Origin: DP-20 sp964539925
GTDB lineage: Bacteria > Desulfobacterota > Binatia > UBA9968
NCBI GenBank assembly: GCA_964539925.1
Contig: CAZILB010000084.1
Coordinates: 1 to 17,033, forward strand
Direction of reading: 5' to 3'
DNA length: 17,033 bases
Part shown: piece by piece, positions 1-7,099 of the stretch
Layout of the letters: the number at the start of each line of letters is the position of its first letter
Numbering within the stretch: the stretch's first letter is position 1
Notes under the pieces: model-generated
Database searches by the model: none
What the model saw: only the letters and a program-made list of their open reading frames with translations
What the model was told of the DNA's origin: nothing
Position numbers and translations under genes: made by a program

Positions 1-1482
1 TCGGTGGTCGATCAGGCATCGTCCGGCCTGGGCGGCGGCGGCTTCCTGCTCTATTACCTCGCCAAGGACCGAAAGGCGTTTGCATTGGATTTCCGCGAAA
101 CGGCGCCGCAAGCGGCGGCGCGGGTGCTCTACCGGCAAGATGGCAAGCCTGTGCCGTCGCTGAGTTTGACCGGCGCGCTCGCCGTCGCCGTGCCGGGAGA
201 GGTGGCAGGCCTGGCCGAGGCTCACAGACGCTTTGGCACGCTGCCCTTGGCGGCTCTTATGGCGCCGGCGATCAAGCTCGCCGCGGCAGGATTTCCGCTG
301 GACGCGACGTTGCGCGCGGCCATTGAGCGCCAGCGGAACAACATGCGACATTTCCCCGAGTTAGCACGAATTTATTTGCCGGGAGGGGAGGTGCCGAAAG
401 AAGGCGCAATCATTCGTCAAGTCGAGCTGGCTTCGACTCTCAAGGCCATCGCGCAGGAAGGCCCGGCGGTTTTTTACCAGGGCTGGGTCGGCCGGGCGAT
501 CATCGAGACCATCCAGCGAGCAGGCGGCGTGATGACCCTTGACGATCTCAACAATTATCGCGCGGTCTGGCGCGAACCGCTCATGGGTTCTTATCGAGGC
601 CGCACCGTCGTCGCCATGCCGCCGCCAAGCTCGGGCGGCGTCGCACTGCTGACGATGCTTAATATTCTCGAAGGCCACGGGCTCGAGCCGCTGGAACATA
701 ACTCGGCCGACTATTTGCACCTCGTTGCCGAGAGTATGAAACATGCTTTTGCCGACCGCGCCGAGTTTCTCGGCGACCCCGATTTTGTTCATGTGCCGGT
801 GCGCAAATTGACGTCGAAGGATTACGCCGCTTGGATTCGCGGCCGCATCCGGGCAGACAAAACCCGTCCGACGAAATTTTATGGCTACTATCACTACCAC
901 GCCGAAAAGGGCGGCACGACGCATTTTAGCGTCATCGACCGTTTCGGCAATGCCGTGTCCTTAACCCAGACAGTTAATACCCGCTTCGGTTCCAAGTTGC
1001 TCGATCGGCGAACGGGCGTCGTGCTCAACAACGAGATGGATGATTTTGCCATTCACAGCGACGCGGCCAACATTTACGGACTCGTCGGCAACAAAGCCAA
1101 TGCGCTGGAGCCCGGCAAACGGCCTTTGAGCAGCATGTCCCCGACGATCCTATTGCGCGGTGGCCGTCCCGAGTTGGTGGTTGGCGGTGCAGGCGGCCCA
1201 CGCATCATCAGCGCGACCCTGCAGACGATTTTAAACGTGCTGGATTTTCGTATGCCTGTGAAGGCCGCGGTCGCGGCGCCGCGCATCCACCATCAGTGGC
1301 TGCCGGACCGGCTGTATTCAGAGGCGAAGCTGGGCGCGGAGTCAAGAAAACTTCTGGAGCTGCGCGGTCACCTGATCCGGGAACAAACGGCTTTAGGGGT
1401 TGTGCAGGCGATTGCTTGGCAAGGCGGAAGTCCGGCCGGCGCAGCCGACCCGAGAAAAGTCGAACGGGCTCGGACGGAATGA
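1..1482 (+). CDS. ggt: gamma-glutamyltransferase, 3' part (5' end outside window)
   Basis: Glutathione hydrolase/transpeptidase precursor, an N-terminal nucleophile hydrolase that normally acts in the periplasm and cleaves gamma-glutamyl bonds. The frame is open from base 1, so the signal peptide and the first part of the large subunit are missing. The fragment opens with a QASSGLGGGG segment, matching the family's SG-GGGG region. The self-processing site is the TTHFSV motif, with the nucleophile Thr codon at 916-918. It is followed by NAVSLTQTVN, NNEMDDFA and PLSSMSPTI, which are hallmark motifs of the small subunit; the glycine-rich GGAGGPR segment lies further on. All processing and gamma-glutamyl-binding elements seen here are intact, so the enzyme is probably active. 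It ends in TGA and converges on the yqjK-like gene. A cephalosporin acylase-type relative is possible, but the motifs fit GGT better. Confidence 0.95.
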   Translation, partial: SVVDQASSGLGGGGFLLYYLAKDRKAFALDFRETAPQAAARVLYRQDGKPVPSLSLTGALAVAVPGEVAGLAEAHRRFGTLPLAALMAPAIKLAAAGFPLDATLRAAIERQRNNMRHFPELARIYLPGGEVPKEGAIIRQVELASTLKAIAQEGPAVFYQGWVGRAIIETIQRAGGVMTLDDLNNYRAVWREPLMGSYRGRTVVAMPPPSSGGVALLTMLNILEGHGLEPLEHNSADYLHLVAESMKHAFADRAEFLGDPDFVHVPVRKLTSKDYAAWIRGRIRADKTRPTKFYGYYHYHAEKGGTTHFSVIDRFGNAVSLTQTVNTRFGSKLLDRRTGVVLNNEMDDFAIHSDAANIYGLVGNKANALEPGKRPLSSMSPTILLRGGRPELVVGGAGGPRIISATLQTILNVLDFRMPVKAAVAAPRIHHQWLPDRLYSEAKLGAESRKLLELRGHLIREQTALGVVQAIAWQGGSPAGAADPRKVERARTE

Positions 1483-1500
1483 ACTTCATGGATGGAACTC

Positions 1501-1545
1501 GTTCAAGACTTTCCAGTCGTTCAAATAGTTCAAGCCGTTAAGAGA
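1501..1545. repeat. degenerate 9-bp tandem repeat (GTTCAANNC)
   Basis: Five consecutive 9-base units start at 1501, 1510, 1519, 1528 and 1537. Units 1, 3 and 4 carry GTTCAA exactly; units 2 and 5 are degenerate. The array lies in the 69-base gap between the convergent ggt and yqjK-like genes. The same 9-base unit recurs at 16282-16317. It has no dyad symmetry like a terminator. Function unknown. Confidence 0.7.
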
Positions 1546-1551
1546 AGGACG

Positions 1552-1854
1552 CTAAGAAGTCTTGCGGTGGCTGCGCCACCAGGCCCAGACAGGAATTAAC
1601 AGCCACCAGAGTCTTAGCAGTTCGGCGGTCGATTTGACCAGCCGGGTGGCATAGCCGCTGACAATAATACTGGAAGCGGCGGCAGCGATGAGGGGGTGAG
1701 CTTTGAGCGCGCGGCTAATGCCGATCAGGGTGTGGCCGACCTCGAAAGGCGAACGGATTCTGCTAGAAATCTCCGATAGCTCGGCGCGCTGATGGGCGGC
1801 ACGCTCGACCAAGATTTGCTTGCGCCGTGCGACTTCCTCCAAGCGTTTACTCAT
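1552..1854 (-). CDS. YqjK-like small membrane-associated protein (100 aa)
   Basis: Small protein of unknown biochemical role, the third gene of a yqjD-yqjE-yqjK-type set. The N-terminal 35 residues are charged and helical (RLEEVARRKQILVERAAHQR). Two hydrophobic stretches follow, at about residues 54-68 and 80-93, the second rich in tryptophan (LLRLWWLLIPVWAWW), then a basic tail. The ATG at 1852-1854 overlaps the end of the upstream gene by eight bases, which implies translational coupling. The upstream frame is open to 2037, but that extension only covers the neighbouring gene. A 6-bp stem with 3-base loop (1566-1580) lies in the 3' coding end, without a following T-tract. Assignment rests on gene order, size and composition; sequence similarity to enterobacterial YqjK is weak by eye. 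Confidence 0.7.
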   Translation of the reverse strand: MSKRLEEVARRKQILVERAAHQRAELSEISSRIRSPFEVGHTLIGISRALKAHPLIAAAASSIIVSGYATRLVKSTAELLRLWWLLIPVWAWWRSHRKTS

Positions 1855-2257
1855 GATAGGATCCCCGCAAGTGGTCGCGGTCCTTGGCCAGTTCTTCGAG
1901 GCTGGCTGAAAACAAGCCGGTGCGGGCGAGAATCTTTCGCCGCAACATGAGCGCGGCGGCGATGCCGACGCCGAGATAGAGCGCCGCCAACCCGCCCAGG
2001 GCGGCGAGCCAGCCCCTTTCCCAGAAAAGCACGACAAGAAAGATGGTCAGCAGGATAAAGCCGAGGCTGAGGCCAAAAAACGCGAGCAGGGTGAGTATCA
2101 GCGCTTGTTTCAGCCGCTCGCGTTGTTCTTCGAGTTCGGTGACGAAGAGTTCGAGACGCGTATGCAGAATCGCGCTCAGAACCGCCAGGGTGCGCTTGAA
2201 CAACTCTACAACGCTTGACGATTCTCCGCCGCCCGGGCGCCCGCGGTGCTCCGACAT
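1847..2257 (-). CDS. YqjE/phage holin superfamily III membrane protein (136 aa)
   Basis: Predicted inner-membrane protein. An N-terminal cytoplasmic region includes an amphipathic, charged helix (residues about 18-50, with LELFVTELEEQRERLK typical of the YqjE family). Two strongly hydrophobic segments follow, at about residues 51-79 and 83-105, and then a basic stop-transfer motif RRK. The family carries the name 'phage holin' by fold similarity only; nothing here suggests a prophage. It starts 10 bases after the yqjD-like stop and overlaps the yqjK-like gene by eight bases, so the three genes form one tight operon. The Shine-Dalgarno signal is weak, consistent with coupling to the upstream gene. 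Family assignment is good; the cellular role is not established, though the E. coli set is linked to stationary-phase ribosome association at the membrane through YqjD. Confidence 0.82.
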   Translation of the reverse strand: MSEHRGRPGGGESSSVVELFKRTLAVLSAILHTRLELFVTELEEQRERLKQALILTLLAFFGLSLGFILLTIFLVVLFWERGWLAALGGLAALYLGVGIAAALMLRRKILARTGLFSASLEELAKDRDHLRGSYHE

Positions 2258-2267
2258 CTGCGGCAGT

Positions 2268-2576
2268 CTATCGGTTGCGAATGAGGAGTCCGATCACCAA
2301 GCCTGCGCTGGCGGCGATGCCGACGGCGCTCCAGGGATTTTCGCGCACATAATCATCGGCGATTTCGGCGCATTCCTTGGACTTCTTGAGCAGGTTTTTT
2401 TCGGCGTCGGCAAGCGCTTTTTTTCCTTCAACCAGGCTCTGCTCAATCTTCTGGCGGGCCTGTGCGATCTTCTCACCCGCCTGGTTGGCCGTGGCTTTAA
2501 GCAGTTCCTCCGCGTCGGCGGCCAACACTTTCAAGTCGCTCACGAGTTTTTCCTTATTGGTGGTCTCAGCGTCCAT
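2268..2576 (-). CDS. DUF883 (YqjD/ElaB-like) membrane-anchored protein (102 aa)
   Basis: Member of the DUF883 family, which includes E. coli YqjD, ElaB and YgaM. In E. coli these are C-terminal tail-anchored inner-membrane proteins, and YqjD and ElaB bind ribosomes in stationary phase. Residues about 5-75 form a long charged, alanine-rich helical or coiled-coil region with many Lys/Glu pairs. The signature YVRENPWSAVGIAA begins near residue 77 and runs into a C-terminal membrane anchor (about 83-99) ending in RNR. The start is decided by a perfect GGGAGGAG Shine-Dalgarno sequence a few bases before the ATG. It is the first gene of the yqjDEK-like operon, with a promoter candidate at 2613-2641. 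Ribosome tethering is inferred from the family only. Confidence 0.88.
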   Translation of the reverse strand: MDAETTNKEKLVSDLKVLAADAEELLKATANQAGEKIAQARQKIEQSLVEGKKALADAEKNLLKKSKECAEIADDYVRENPWSAVGIAASAGLVIGLLIRNR

Positions 2577-2612
2577 AGTCTCCTCCCATTGGGTTGGTTG
2601 CCTACTGTGAGC

Positions 2613-2641
2613 ATGATAAACACCCCCGGGCGGCTATTCAA
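2613..2641 (-). promoter_or_regulatory. sigma70-type promoter for the yqjDEK-like operon
   Basis: Reading the minus strand: -35 TTGAAT (2636-2641), a 17-base spacer, and -10 TATCAT (2613-2618), i.e. 4/6 and 5/6 matches to consensus at optimal spacing. The predicted start near 2606 leaves a leader of about 30 nt carrying the strong GGAGG ribosome site. Confidence 0.6.
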
Positions 2642-2717
2642 GGTTGCGATCCCGATTCCCGGCGATTTATTTCGGGCCTGCTACAGGGCACATGCCTCTC
2701 TGCGAGGGGCCAAGGAC

Positions 2718-2766
2718 CCCCGTACGGGGCTGCTTATGAGCGCCGGCCCGGCGAGCCACGGGCCGG
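2718..2766. other. GC-rich palindrome and hairpin between purA and the yqjD-like promoter
   Basis: A perfect 12-bp palindrome CCCCGTACGGGG (2718-2729) is followed by a perfect 8-bp stem CCGGCCCG/CGGGCCGG (2743-2750 and 2759-2766) with an 8-base loop. No T-tract follows on either strand, so it is not a canonical intrinsic terminator. It could still end or stabilise the 3' end of the purA transcript. The rest of the 222-base gap holds the promoter at 2613-2641 and nothing else that I can assign. Confidence 0.45.
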
Positions 2767-2798
2767 GGGGCATCCTGCCATCGCCTTTCGCCCGGTTG

Positions 2799-4094
2799 CT
2801 ATTGGTCGAAAGGGTTTTTGAGCAGTATGGTCTGTTCCCGACCGGGACCTACCGAGACCAGGATGATTTCCGTGCCGACAATGCTCTCGATCCGGCGTAC
2901 GTATCTCTGCGCGCTGGGCGGTAAATCAGTAAAATTGCGGACGTGATCGAGGGGTTCGTCCCAGCCGTCCATCTCCTCGTAAACCGGGACGGCGTGTTGC
3001 ATCACTTTGGCGCTGGCGGGAAACTCGTCGATTCGCTGACCTTGATAGCGATAGGCGGTACAGATCGGGATTTTTTTAAAGCCGGTCAGCACGTCCAACT
3101 TGGTGAGCGCGATGCCAGTCATACCGTTCATGCGCACGGCATGGCGTATGCCCACGGCATCGAACCAGCCGCAGCGCCGAGATCGGCCCGTTGTCGCGCC
3201 GAACTCAGCGCCTTCGCGCCTCAGGGTGTCTCCCTCAGGCCCGTCGAGTTCAGTGGGGAAGGGACCGCTTCCGACCCGAGTCGTGTACGCCTTCGAGATG
3301 CCGATCACCTGCTGAATATGTTGCGGCCCGACGCCCGAGCCCGAGCACGCCCCGCCGGCAATGGTGCTCGAGGAGGTAACGTAGGGATATGTGCCGTGAT
3401 CGACATCAAGCAGCGTCCCCTGGGCCCCTTCAAAAAGCACGCGCTTGCCGGCCCTTATCTCACGGTCGAGCAAGACGCCGGTGTTGGTGACGAAGGCTTT
3501 CAGTTTCTCGCGATAATCGGAGTAGCTCTGGTGAATGGCAGCGAAGTCGAGAGCTTTCTCGTTGAGGATGGCTTTGAGGTAAAAATTCTTCTCTTCGATG
3601 TTTCGCTCGAGCTTGTCGCGCAACGTGTCTTCTTCCAAGAGATCGATGAAGCGAATTCCGACCCGCGCCACCTTGTCTTCATAAGCCGGGCCGATTCCCC
3701 GACCCGTGGTGCCGATCTTGCCTTTGCCGCGCAAGCGCTCGCGGGCGAGATCGATGGCCTTATGGTAAGGCATGATCACGTGGGCCTGCTCGCTGATGCG
3801 CAGTTGCTCGTCGCTTTGAAGATGGCCATGGGCCTTGAGCTCGCGGATTTCTTCGATGAGAATCTCCGGATCGACGACGACGCCGTTGCCGATCACACAG
3901 AGTTTGTTCGGATGAAGCGCCCCGGAAGGAACCAGGTGGAGCACGGTCTTTTCACCGTCGACGACCAGGGTGTGGCCGGCGTTATTGCCGCCTTGATAGC
4001 GCACGACGATGTCGGCATCCTCGGTGAAGAGGTCGACAATCTTCCCTTTTCCTTCGTCGCCCCACTGGGCGCCGATGATCGCTACGTTTGCCAT
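2799..4094 (-). CDS. purA: adenylosuccinate synthetase
   Basis: Converts IMP, aspartate and GTP to adenylosuccinate, the first committed step to AMP; cytosolic. At 431 aa it has the normal length of bacterial PurA. The P-loop-like GDEGKGK motif is at residues 12-18 with catalytic Asp13, and GNNAGHT ends at His41/Thr42. TTGRGIGPAYEDK, VGSGPFPTEL and TTGRSRRCGWFD are the IMP/GTP-binding signatures. The ATG sits after a weak GGAA site that abuts the heptamer repeat in the serA-purA spacer. It is the last gene of the riboswitch-controlled aminotransferase-serA-purA operon, 74 bases after serA. Its presence here ties AMP synthesis to serine/one-carbon supply. The long open frame on the opposite strand is a shadow. 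Complete and apparently functional. Confidence 0.98.
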   Translation of the reverse strand: MANVAIIGAQWGDEGKGKIVDLFTEDADIVVRYQGGNNAGHTLVVDGEKTVLHLVPSGALHPNKLCVIGNGVVVDPEILIEEIRELKAHGHLQSDEQLRISEQAHVIMPYHKAIDLARERLRGKGKIGTTGRGIGPAYEDKVARVGIRFIDLLEEDTLRDKLERNIEEKNFYLKAILNEKALDFAAIHQSYSDYREKLKAFVTNTGVLLDREIRAGKRVLFEGAQGTLLDVDHGTYPYVTSSSTIAGGACSGSGVGPQHIQQVIGISKAYTTRVGSGPFPTELDGPEGDTLRREGAEFGATTGRSRRCGWFDAVGIRHAVRMNGMTGIALTKLDVLTGFKKIPICTAYRYQGQRIDEFPASAKVMQHAVPVYEEMDGWDEPLDHVRNFTDLPPSAQRYVRRIESIVGTEIILVSVGPGREQTILLKNPFDQ

Positions 4095-4100
4095 ATTTCC

Positions 4101-4165
4101 ATTTTGGATTTTGGATTGCGGATTTTGGATTGGAATCTAAAATCCAAAATCTAAAATCCAAAATC
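4101..4165. repeat. heptamer inverted repeat ('4+4'), serA-purA spacer
   Basis: Four 7-base units of ATTTTGG type (4101-4128, the third ATTGCGG) are followed by ATTGG (4129-4133). Four units of AATCYAA type plus AATC then follow (4134-4165). The two arms are largely reverse complements, so the RNA can fold into a long AU-rich hairpin. It fills almost the whole spacer between the serA stop and the purA start. It is AT-rich, unlike the surrounding sequence, which suggests an inserted or replication-generated element. Confidence 0.85.
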
Positions 4166-4168
4166 GAG

Positions 4169-5752
4169 TCACAGTTTGACCAAAGTTGCCGAGACGACCT
4201 GCGGCAGGGCCCGCAGCTCGTCGAGCGCTTTTTTGCCGACGGCATCGTCCACGTGGGTGAACGAGATCGCGTTGCCGCCCTTTTCGGTGCGGCCCAGCTC
4301 CATGCCGGCAATGTTGATGCCGTTCTTGCCCAAAATAGTCCCGATGGTGCCGACCACCCCGGGCACGTCTTTATTCTGCAAGACAAGAATGTACCCTTCG
4401 GGGACCGCTTCGAGATAAAAATCATTCACGCGCACGATGCGCGGATGTTTGCTGCCAAAGATGGCGCCCTCGACTTCCAAGGATTGTTTGCCGTTGACGG
4501 CTTTGACCGTGATCGAGCTCGAAAAGTCGCCGGCGCGCTCGCTTTTGGATTCCACGATCTGAAGGCCGCGTTCTTTGGCGATCACCGGCGCGTTGACATA
4601 GTTGACCGCGGATTCCATCACCGGCGATAAAAGCCCTTTGAGCAGAGCCAGGGTGAGCGGCGCGACGTTGTACTGCGCCACGTCGCCGCGGTATTCGACC
4701 TGAACCTCGTCCGGGAGCGCTCCGGCCATCTGGGTATGAAGGCTCCCGAGCTTTTCGCCCAAGGTCAGATAAGGACGCAATACATCGAGCAGCTCGGGGC
4801 TCACCGACGGCACGTTGACCGCGTAGCGGACCACCCCCCTGGTGAGAAAGTCGATCATTTGCTCGGCCACTGCGATGGCCACGTTCAACTGGGCTTCGTC
4901 GGTGGAGGCGCCGAGGTGCGGGGTTGTAATGACTTGATCGAGCTTGACCAGCGGATGATCGGCCGAAGGCGGCTCGTCGACGTAAACGTCGAGCGCCGCC
5001 CCGGCGACTTTGCCGGCCTTGATCGCTTCGGCCAAGTCCTGCTCGTCGATGATGCCGCCGCGCGCGCAGTTAATAATGCGCACGCCTTTTTTCATCTTGG
5101 CCAACGCCTCTTTGTTGATGAGACCCTGGGTCTCGGGGGTGAGCGGCACGTGGACGGTAATGAAATCGGACCTGACGAAAATATCCTCCAGAGTCCCCGG
5201 TTCGACCCCCATGCGGGCGATGTTCTCGGCGGCGATGAACGGATCGTAGCCGATCACTTTCATTCGCAGTCCCGCAGCCCGTTCGGCGACGATGCGCCCG
5301 ACGTTGCCGAGGCCGATGACGCCCAGGGTCTTGTTGCAAAGCTCCACGCCGACGAATTTGTTTCGCTCCCAGTTGCCGCTTTTGAGAGAGGAGACCGCCT
5401 GGGGGATATGGCGGGCGAGCGCCATCATGAGCGCCACCGTGTGCTCGGCGGTGGTCACGTTATTGCCGCCCGGGGTGTTCATGACGACGATACCCCTCTG
5501 GGTCGCCGCATCGGCGTCGATATTTTCATAGCCGACGCCCGCCCGGCCGATGACCTTCAAGTTTTTCGCCGCTTCGATCAACTCCGCGGTGATTCTTGTG
5601 CCGCTGCGAATTACCCAGCCGTCGTATTCGCCGCAGATCTTCTTGATCTCCTCATGCTTGAGCCCGAGTTTGACGTCAACCTCAAAACCTTCGGCGTTCT
5701 TGAAAACCGCCAAGCCTTCGGGTGCCAGCGAATCGGTGACTAGAATCTTCAT
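4169..5752 (-). CDS. serA: D-3-phosphoglycerate dehydrogenase, long (ASB-ACT) type
   Basis: Oxidises 3-phosphoglycerate to 3-phosphohydroxypyruvate with NAD+, the first step of serine synthesis; cytosolic. 527 aa, the long form. The Rossmann motif GLGNVG is at residues 147-152. Arg231 (CARGG), Glu260 and His279 (TPHLGAS) form the catalytic set. The C-terminal half has the allosteric substrate-binding domain (about 320-450) and an ACT domain (about 455-527, VLQNKDVPGVVGTIG), so feedback by serine is plausible. An in-frame GTG lies 12 bases upstream (5762-5764). I prefer the ATG at 5750-5752 because relatives begin MKxLV and GGAAGAG precedes it. It follows the aminotransferase by about 100 bases and precedes purA in the riboswitch operon. 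Confidence 0.97.
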   Translation of the reverse strand: MKILVTDSLAPEGLAVFKNAEGFEVDVKLGLKHEEIKKICGEYDGWVIRSGTRITAELIEAAKNLKVIGRAGVGYENIDADAATQRGIVVMNTPGGNNVTTAEHTVALMMALARHIPQAVSSLKSGNWERNKFVGVELCNKTLGVIGLGNVGRIVAERAAGLRMKVIGYDPFIAAENIARMGVEPGTLEDIFVRSDFITVHVPLTPETQGLINKEALAKMKKGVRIINCARGGIIDEQDLAEAIKAGKVAGAALDVYVDEPPSADHPLVKLDQVITTPHLGASTDEAQLNVAIAVAEQMIDFLTRGVVRYAVNVPSVSPELLDVLRPYLTLGEKLGSLHTQMAGALPDEVQVEYRGDVAQYNVAPLTLALLKGLLSPVMESAVNYVNAPVIAKERGLQIVESKSERAGDFSSSITVKAVNGKQSLEVEGAIFGSKHPRIVRVNDFYLEAVPEGYILVLQNKDVPGVVGTIGTILGKNGINIAGMELGRTEKGGNAISFTHVDDAVGKKALDELRALPQVVSATLVKL

Positions 5753-5783
5753 CCTCTCTTCCACGGTTTAGTTGCTGTTCATT

Positions 5784-5847
5784 GGGTCGAAAATTGAAGG
5801 TCGACAATGGAAGAGCGCGCCATCCTCAATCCCCCATCGTCCATCCC
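5784..5847. repeat. degenerate heptamer inverted repeat ('4+4'), aminotransferase-serA spacer
   Basis: On the plus strand four 7-base units (GGGTCGA, AAATTGA, AGGTCGA, CAATGGA; 5784-5811) are followed by an 8-base spacer and four units of CCATCCT/CAATCCC/CCATCGT/CCATCCC type (5820-5847). The arms are partly complementary. The layout matches the repeat at 4101-4165, but the unit sequence is different and more degenerate. Confidence 0.6.
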
Positions 5848-5853
5848 CGGCAT

Positions 5854-6996
5854 TTAGCCCAGAGCCTCCATCAGAACTTCCTGCGCCGCCGCGACCCCGC
5901 GGCCGAACGGAATCTCCGCGCCGAATTTGCGCAACGCCATCTCCAGCGCGGCGATGGCGGTGATGACATCAAAGGCGCCCATGTAGCCGATATGAGCAAT
6001 GCGGATCACTTTGCCCTTGAGTTGGTCCTGGCCCTCGGCCAGGGTAATGTTCATTTTGTCGCGGAGATAGTCCAGGACCTTATCGGCATCGATGCCCTCC
6101 GGCAGGTACACGCCGGTAGCCGCGGGACTCGGGCTGTCGGGGGCCAATAGCTTTAGCCCCAAAGCCGTGGCCGCGGCGCGGGTGGCGCGGCACAGACGCG
6201 CGTGGCGCGCGTAGACGCGCTCCAGTCCTTCGCGCTCGATCATCTGCAAAGAGGCGCGCACGCCAAAGATGAGCGAGACGGCCGGCGTGAACGCGCCGGA
6301 CCCCTTTTGTTGATTCTTACGCTCCAAATTCAGATCGAAATAAAAACGCGGTAGTTTGGCGGTTTTGGTCTTTGCCCAGGCGCGGTCGCCGAGCGCAATG
6401 AACCCCAGACCGGGAGGCAGCATAAGAGCTTTCTGGGAGCCCGTGACCAATACGTCGATCCCCCATTCGTCCATCGGCACCGGGACCACGCCGACCGCGG
6501 TGACGCCGTCGACGAGAAAAAGCGGGCCGTTTCGCGTCAGCTTGGCGATTTCTTTTATCGGATGAAGTACGGTAGTTGAAGTTTCGCTCGCTTGAATCAT
6601 CACGCCCTTGAGGTCGGGGTTGGCTTGGAGCAGGTTCTCCACTTCGGCGACTTTGACCGCTTGGCCCCATGCGACGTTCAACACAAGGGGATTGAGTCCG
6701 TACGCGTTGGCGATATTGAGCCAGCGCTCGCCGAACTTGCCGCCATTGACGACCAGCACTTTGTCGGCGGGAGAGAACAGGTTGGCGACCGCGGCTTCCA
6801 TGGCGCCGGTGCCGGAGGACGCCAGCATGAGAACGTCGTTTTTAGTGCCGAAAAGCTTTCTCAAACCTTCGCGTGCTTCCAGGAAGACTTGATTGAATTG
6901 CGGCGTGCGGTGGTGGATCATCGTTTCCGACATCGCCAGGGCGACTTCATTCGGGATCGGTGTGGGGCCGGGCGAAAGGAGATAGTGCTTGATCAT
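5854..6996 (-). CDS. class V PLP aminotransferase, probable phosphoserine-forming (SerA partner)
   Basis: 380-aa class V aminotransferase of the alanine-glyoxylate/serine-pyruvate branch. It opens with the typical LLSPGPTPIPNEV. SSGTGAMEAA (about 61-70) binds the PLP phosphate, VDGVTAVG (Asp163) stacks on the cofactor, and GSQKAL carries the Schiff-base Lys189. Because it stands directly before serA in one operon, the likely job is transamination of 3-phosphohydroxypyruvate to phosphoserine, as class V enzymes do in lineages without a classical SerC. Serine- or alanine-glyoxylate aminotransfer is the alternative. The start is the ATG at 6994-6996, nine bases after AGAGGA. Another ATG (7003-7005) directly abuts that site and is less likely. 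The frame stays open to 7161, but that extension crosses the riboswitch and terminator and is not coding. First gene of the ZTP-riboswitch operon. Confidence 0.88.
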   Translation of the reverse strand: MIKHYLLSPGPTPIPNEVALAMSETMIHHRTPQFNQVFLEAREGLRKLFGTKNDVLMLASSGTGAMEAAVANLFSPADKVLVVNGGKFGERWLNIANAYGLNPLVLNVAWGQAVKVAEVENLLQANPDLKGVMIQASETSTTVLHPIKEIAKLTRNGPLFLVDGVTAVGVVPVPMDEWGIDVLVTGSQKALMLPPGLGFIALGDRAWAKTKTAKLPRFYFDLNLERKNQQKGSGAFTPAVSLIFGVRASLQMIEREGLERVYARHARLCRATRAAATALGLKLLAPDSPSPAATGVYLPEGIDADKVLDYLRDKMNITLAEGQDQLKGKVIRIAHIGYMGAFDVITAIAALEMALRKFGAEIPFGRGVAAAQEVLMEALG

Positions 6997-7049
6997 GGCT
7001 CGCATTCCTCTTTTGCAACTGGCAACCGAATGGTAAAGCGAGGCGGGAC

Positions 7050-7099
7050 AAAAAGTGGAGAGAACCGCGCCCGGGCCGTTCCTACGGCGCAGCGTCCAC
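7050..7099 (-). terminator. second terminator-like hairpin in the ZTP operon leader
   Basis: On the minus strand GTGGA (7095-7099) pairs with TCCAC (7055-7059), immediately followed by TTTTT (7050-7054). Inside, GCGCC/GGCGC (7086-7090 with 7067-7071), or alternatively CCGT/ACGG, can form further stems. It lies between the riboswitch terminator and the first start codon. The stem is interrupted, so its strength is uncertain. Confidence 0.4.

Noticed and set aside
1847..2257. Phage holin-like protein as evidence of a prophage
   Set aside because: The family name only reflects two-helix membrane topology. The genes on both sides are the yqjD/yqjK-type partners, and no phage structural, lysis or integrase gene is present.
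2943..4154. 403-codon open frame on the plus strand opposite purA
   Set aside because: It lies wholly antisense to a complete, motif-perfect purA. Its translation has no recognisable domain and runs into the heptamer repeat; it is a shadow of GC-biased codons.
4101..4165. CRISPR array or intrinsic terminator
   Set aside because: Units are 7 bases with no spacers, so it is not CRISPR. The hairpin is AU-rich and sits inside an operon directly before purA, so termination here is unlikely.
4736..5743. 335-codon open frame on the plus strand opposite serA
   Set aside because: Antisense to the well-supported serA; the composition (many Asp, His, Arg, Gly) is typical of a reverse-strand shadow.
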